Of a DNA stretch of 52,936 nt, positions 52,775-52,936 are shown in pieces (within the stretch, counting starts at the first letter, position 1; each line of letters starts with the position of its first letter). The position numbers were made by a program, and so were the translations under genes. Source of the stretch: Candidatus Omnitrophota bacterium (GTDB lineage Bacteria; Omnitrophota; Gorgyraeia; Zapsychrales; Fredricksoniimonadaceae); NCBI GenBank assembly GCA_016201795.1, contig JACQCF010000002.1, positions 109,122-162,057 of the forward strand. The letters run 5' to 3'. Below the pieces are notes generated by a model. That model did no database searches. It saw nothing but the letters and a program-made list of their open reading frames with translations, and had not been told where the DNA came from.

Positions 52775-52936
52775 AATCGCCAGCGAAGGGGACACGGCTC
52801 GTTTTAAGGCAACCCTGGTTTTTTCCTTGCGTAATTTAATGCGGGTGCTCATCCCTTGCGCTACGCTTATGGTTATTTTTTCCCATTGGATTATCCACCT
52901 CGCCTTCGAGCGCGGGCAATTTGACGCGTATTCGAC
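52758..52936 (+). pseudogene. murJ: MurJ (lipid II flippase) fragment, 5' missing, runs off the window
   Basis: A frame not in the ORF track, open to the window end, reads LPSLSKIASEGDTARFKATL, then a membrane span and HLAFERGQFDAYS. LPSLSK and the FERGQFDAYS segment are hallmarks of MurJ/MviN, about 260 residues into a normal protein. The sequence before LPSLS in this frame does not look like MurJ because it overlaps the kinase G2 box in another frame. The start of murJ is therefore lost or lies elsewhere, and this is a junction fragment rather than a normal gene start. Confidence 0.7.

Overview
The window is a gene-dense chromosomal segment of a Gram-negative-type bacterium. I infer an uncultured lineage of the Omnitrophota/PVC type, from the mix of an LPS-style heptosyltransferase, FabV, the pheA-hisC-aroF-tyrA-cmk-lepA order and abundant short palindromic repeats. 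This placement is not proven, because no rRNA is present. Nearly all genes lie on the + strand, often with ATGA start/stop overlaps.

Layout: (1) About 1-16040 is a surface polysaccharide cluster. It holds GT9, GT2 and GT4 glycosyltransferases, RmlA and RmlB (dTDP-sugar), a LegB-like epimerase/dehydratase with a nucleotidyltransferase, Gmd and Fcl (GDP-fucose), a Wzy/ligase-like polymerase, two multi-membrane proteins, a WecG/TagA enzyme and a WcaJ-type initiating phosphoglycosyltransferase. (2) 16049-28480 has a strong sigma70 promoter, then pgk-tpiA-secG, a five-gene oligopeptide ABC transporter, a membrane/TPR protein, glgC and fabV. (3) 28498-36613 holds smc (with an apparently missing canonical hinge), cvpA, dnaG, rpoD and aroD. 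(4) 36614-38626 is an RNA-rich stretch: an unidentified structured region, two tRNAs, a zinc-ribbon protein, RNase HI and the RNase P RNA, which overlaps the RNase HI gene. (5) 38626-50811 holds yebC, ruvC, ruvA, scpB, pheA, an intruding antitoxin/PIN toxin pair, hisC, aroF, tyrA, cmk, lepA, lepB, a small lipoprotein-like gene, pgsA and plsY. (6) 50812-52936 holds repeats, an orphan gene, a terminator, an ethylene-receptor-like histidine kinase split by a frameshift, and an abrupt junction into a MurJ fragment.

The main unusual signal is the set of short palindromic repeats. At least five families are visible. One is a tandem double-hairpin element with constant ends and variable but self-complementary cores. 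It sits inside helix P18 of RNase P RNA and inside a tRNA-like sequence, and in both cases its removal restores a sensible RNA. A second, MITE-like family (GTGTCATTGCGAG ends, five copies) supplies the stop codon of scpB, an optional start for pheA and the N-terminal region of a lipoprotein-like gene. A third supplies the C-terminus of TyrA, and a fourth carries back-to-back G-quadruplex motifs on opposite strands. The other main points are the SMC with a reduced hinge, the frameshifts at about 10313 and 52182, and the kinase/MurJ junction.
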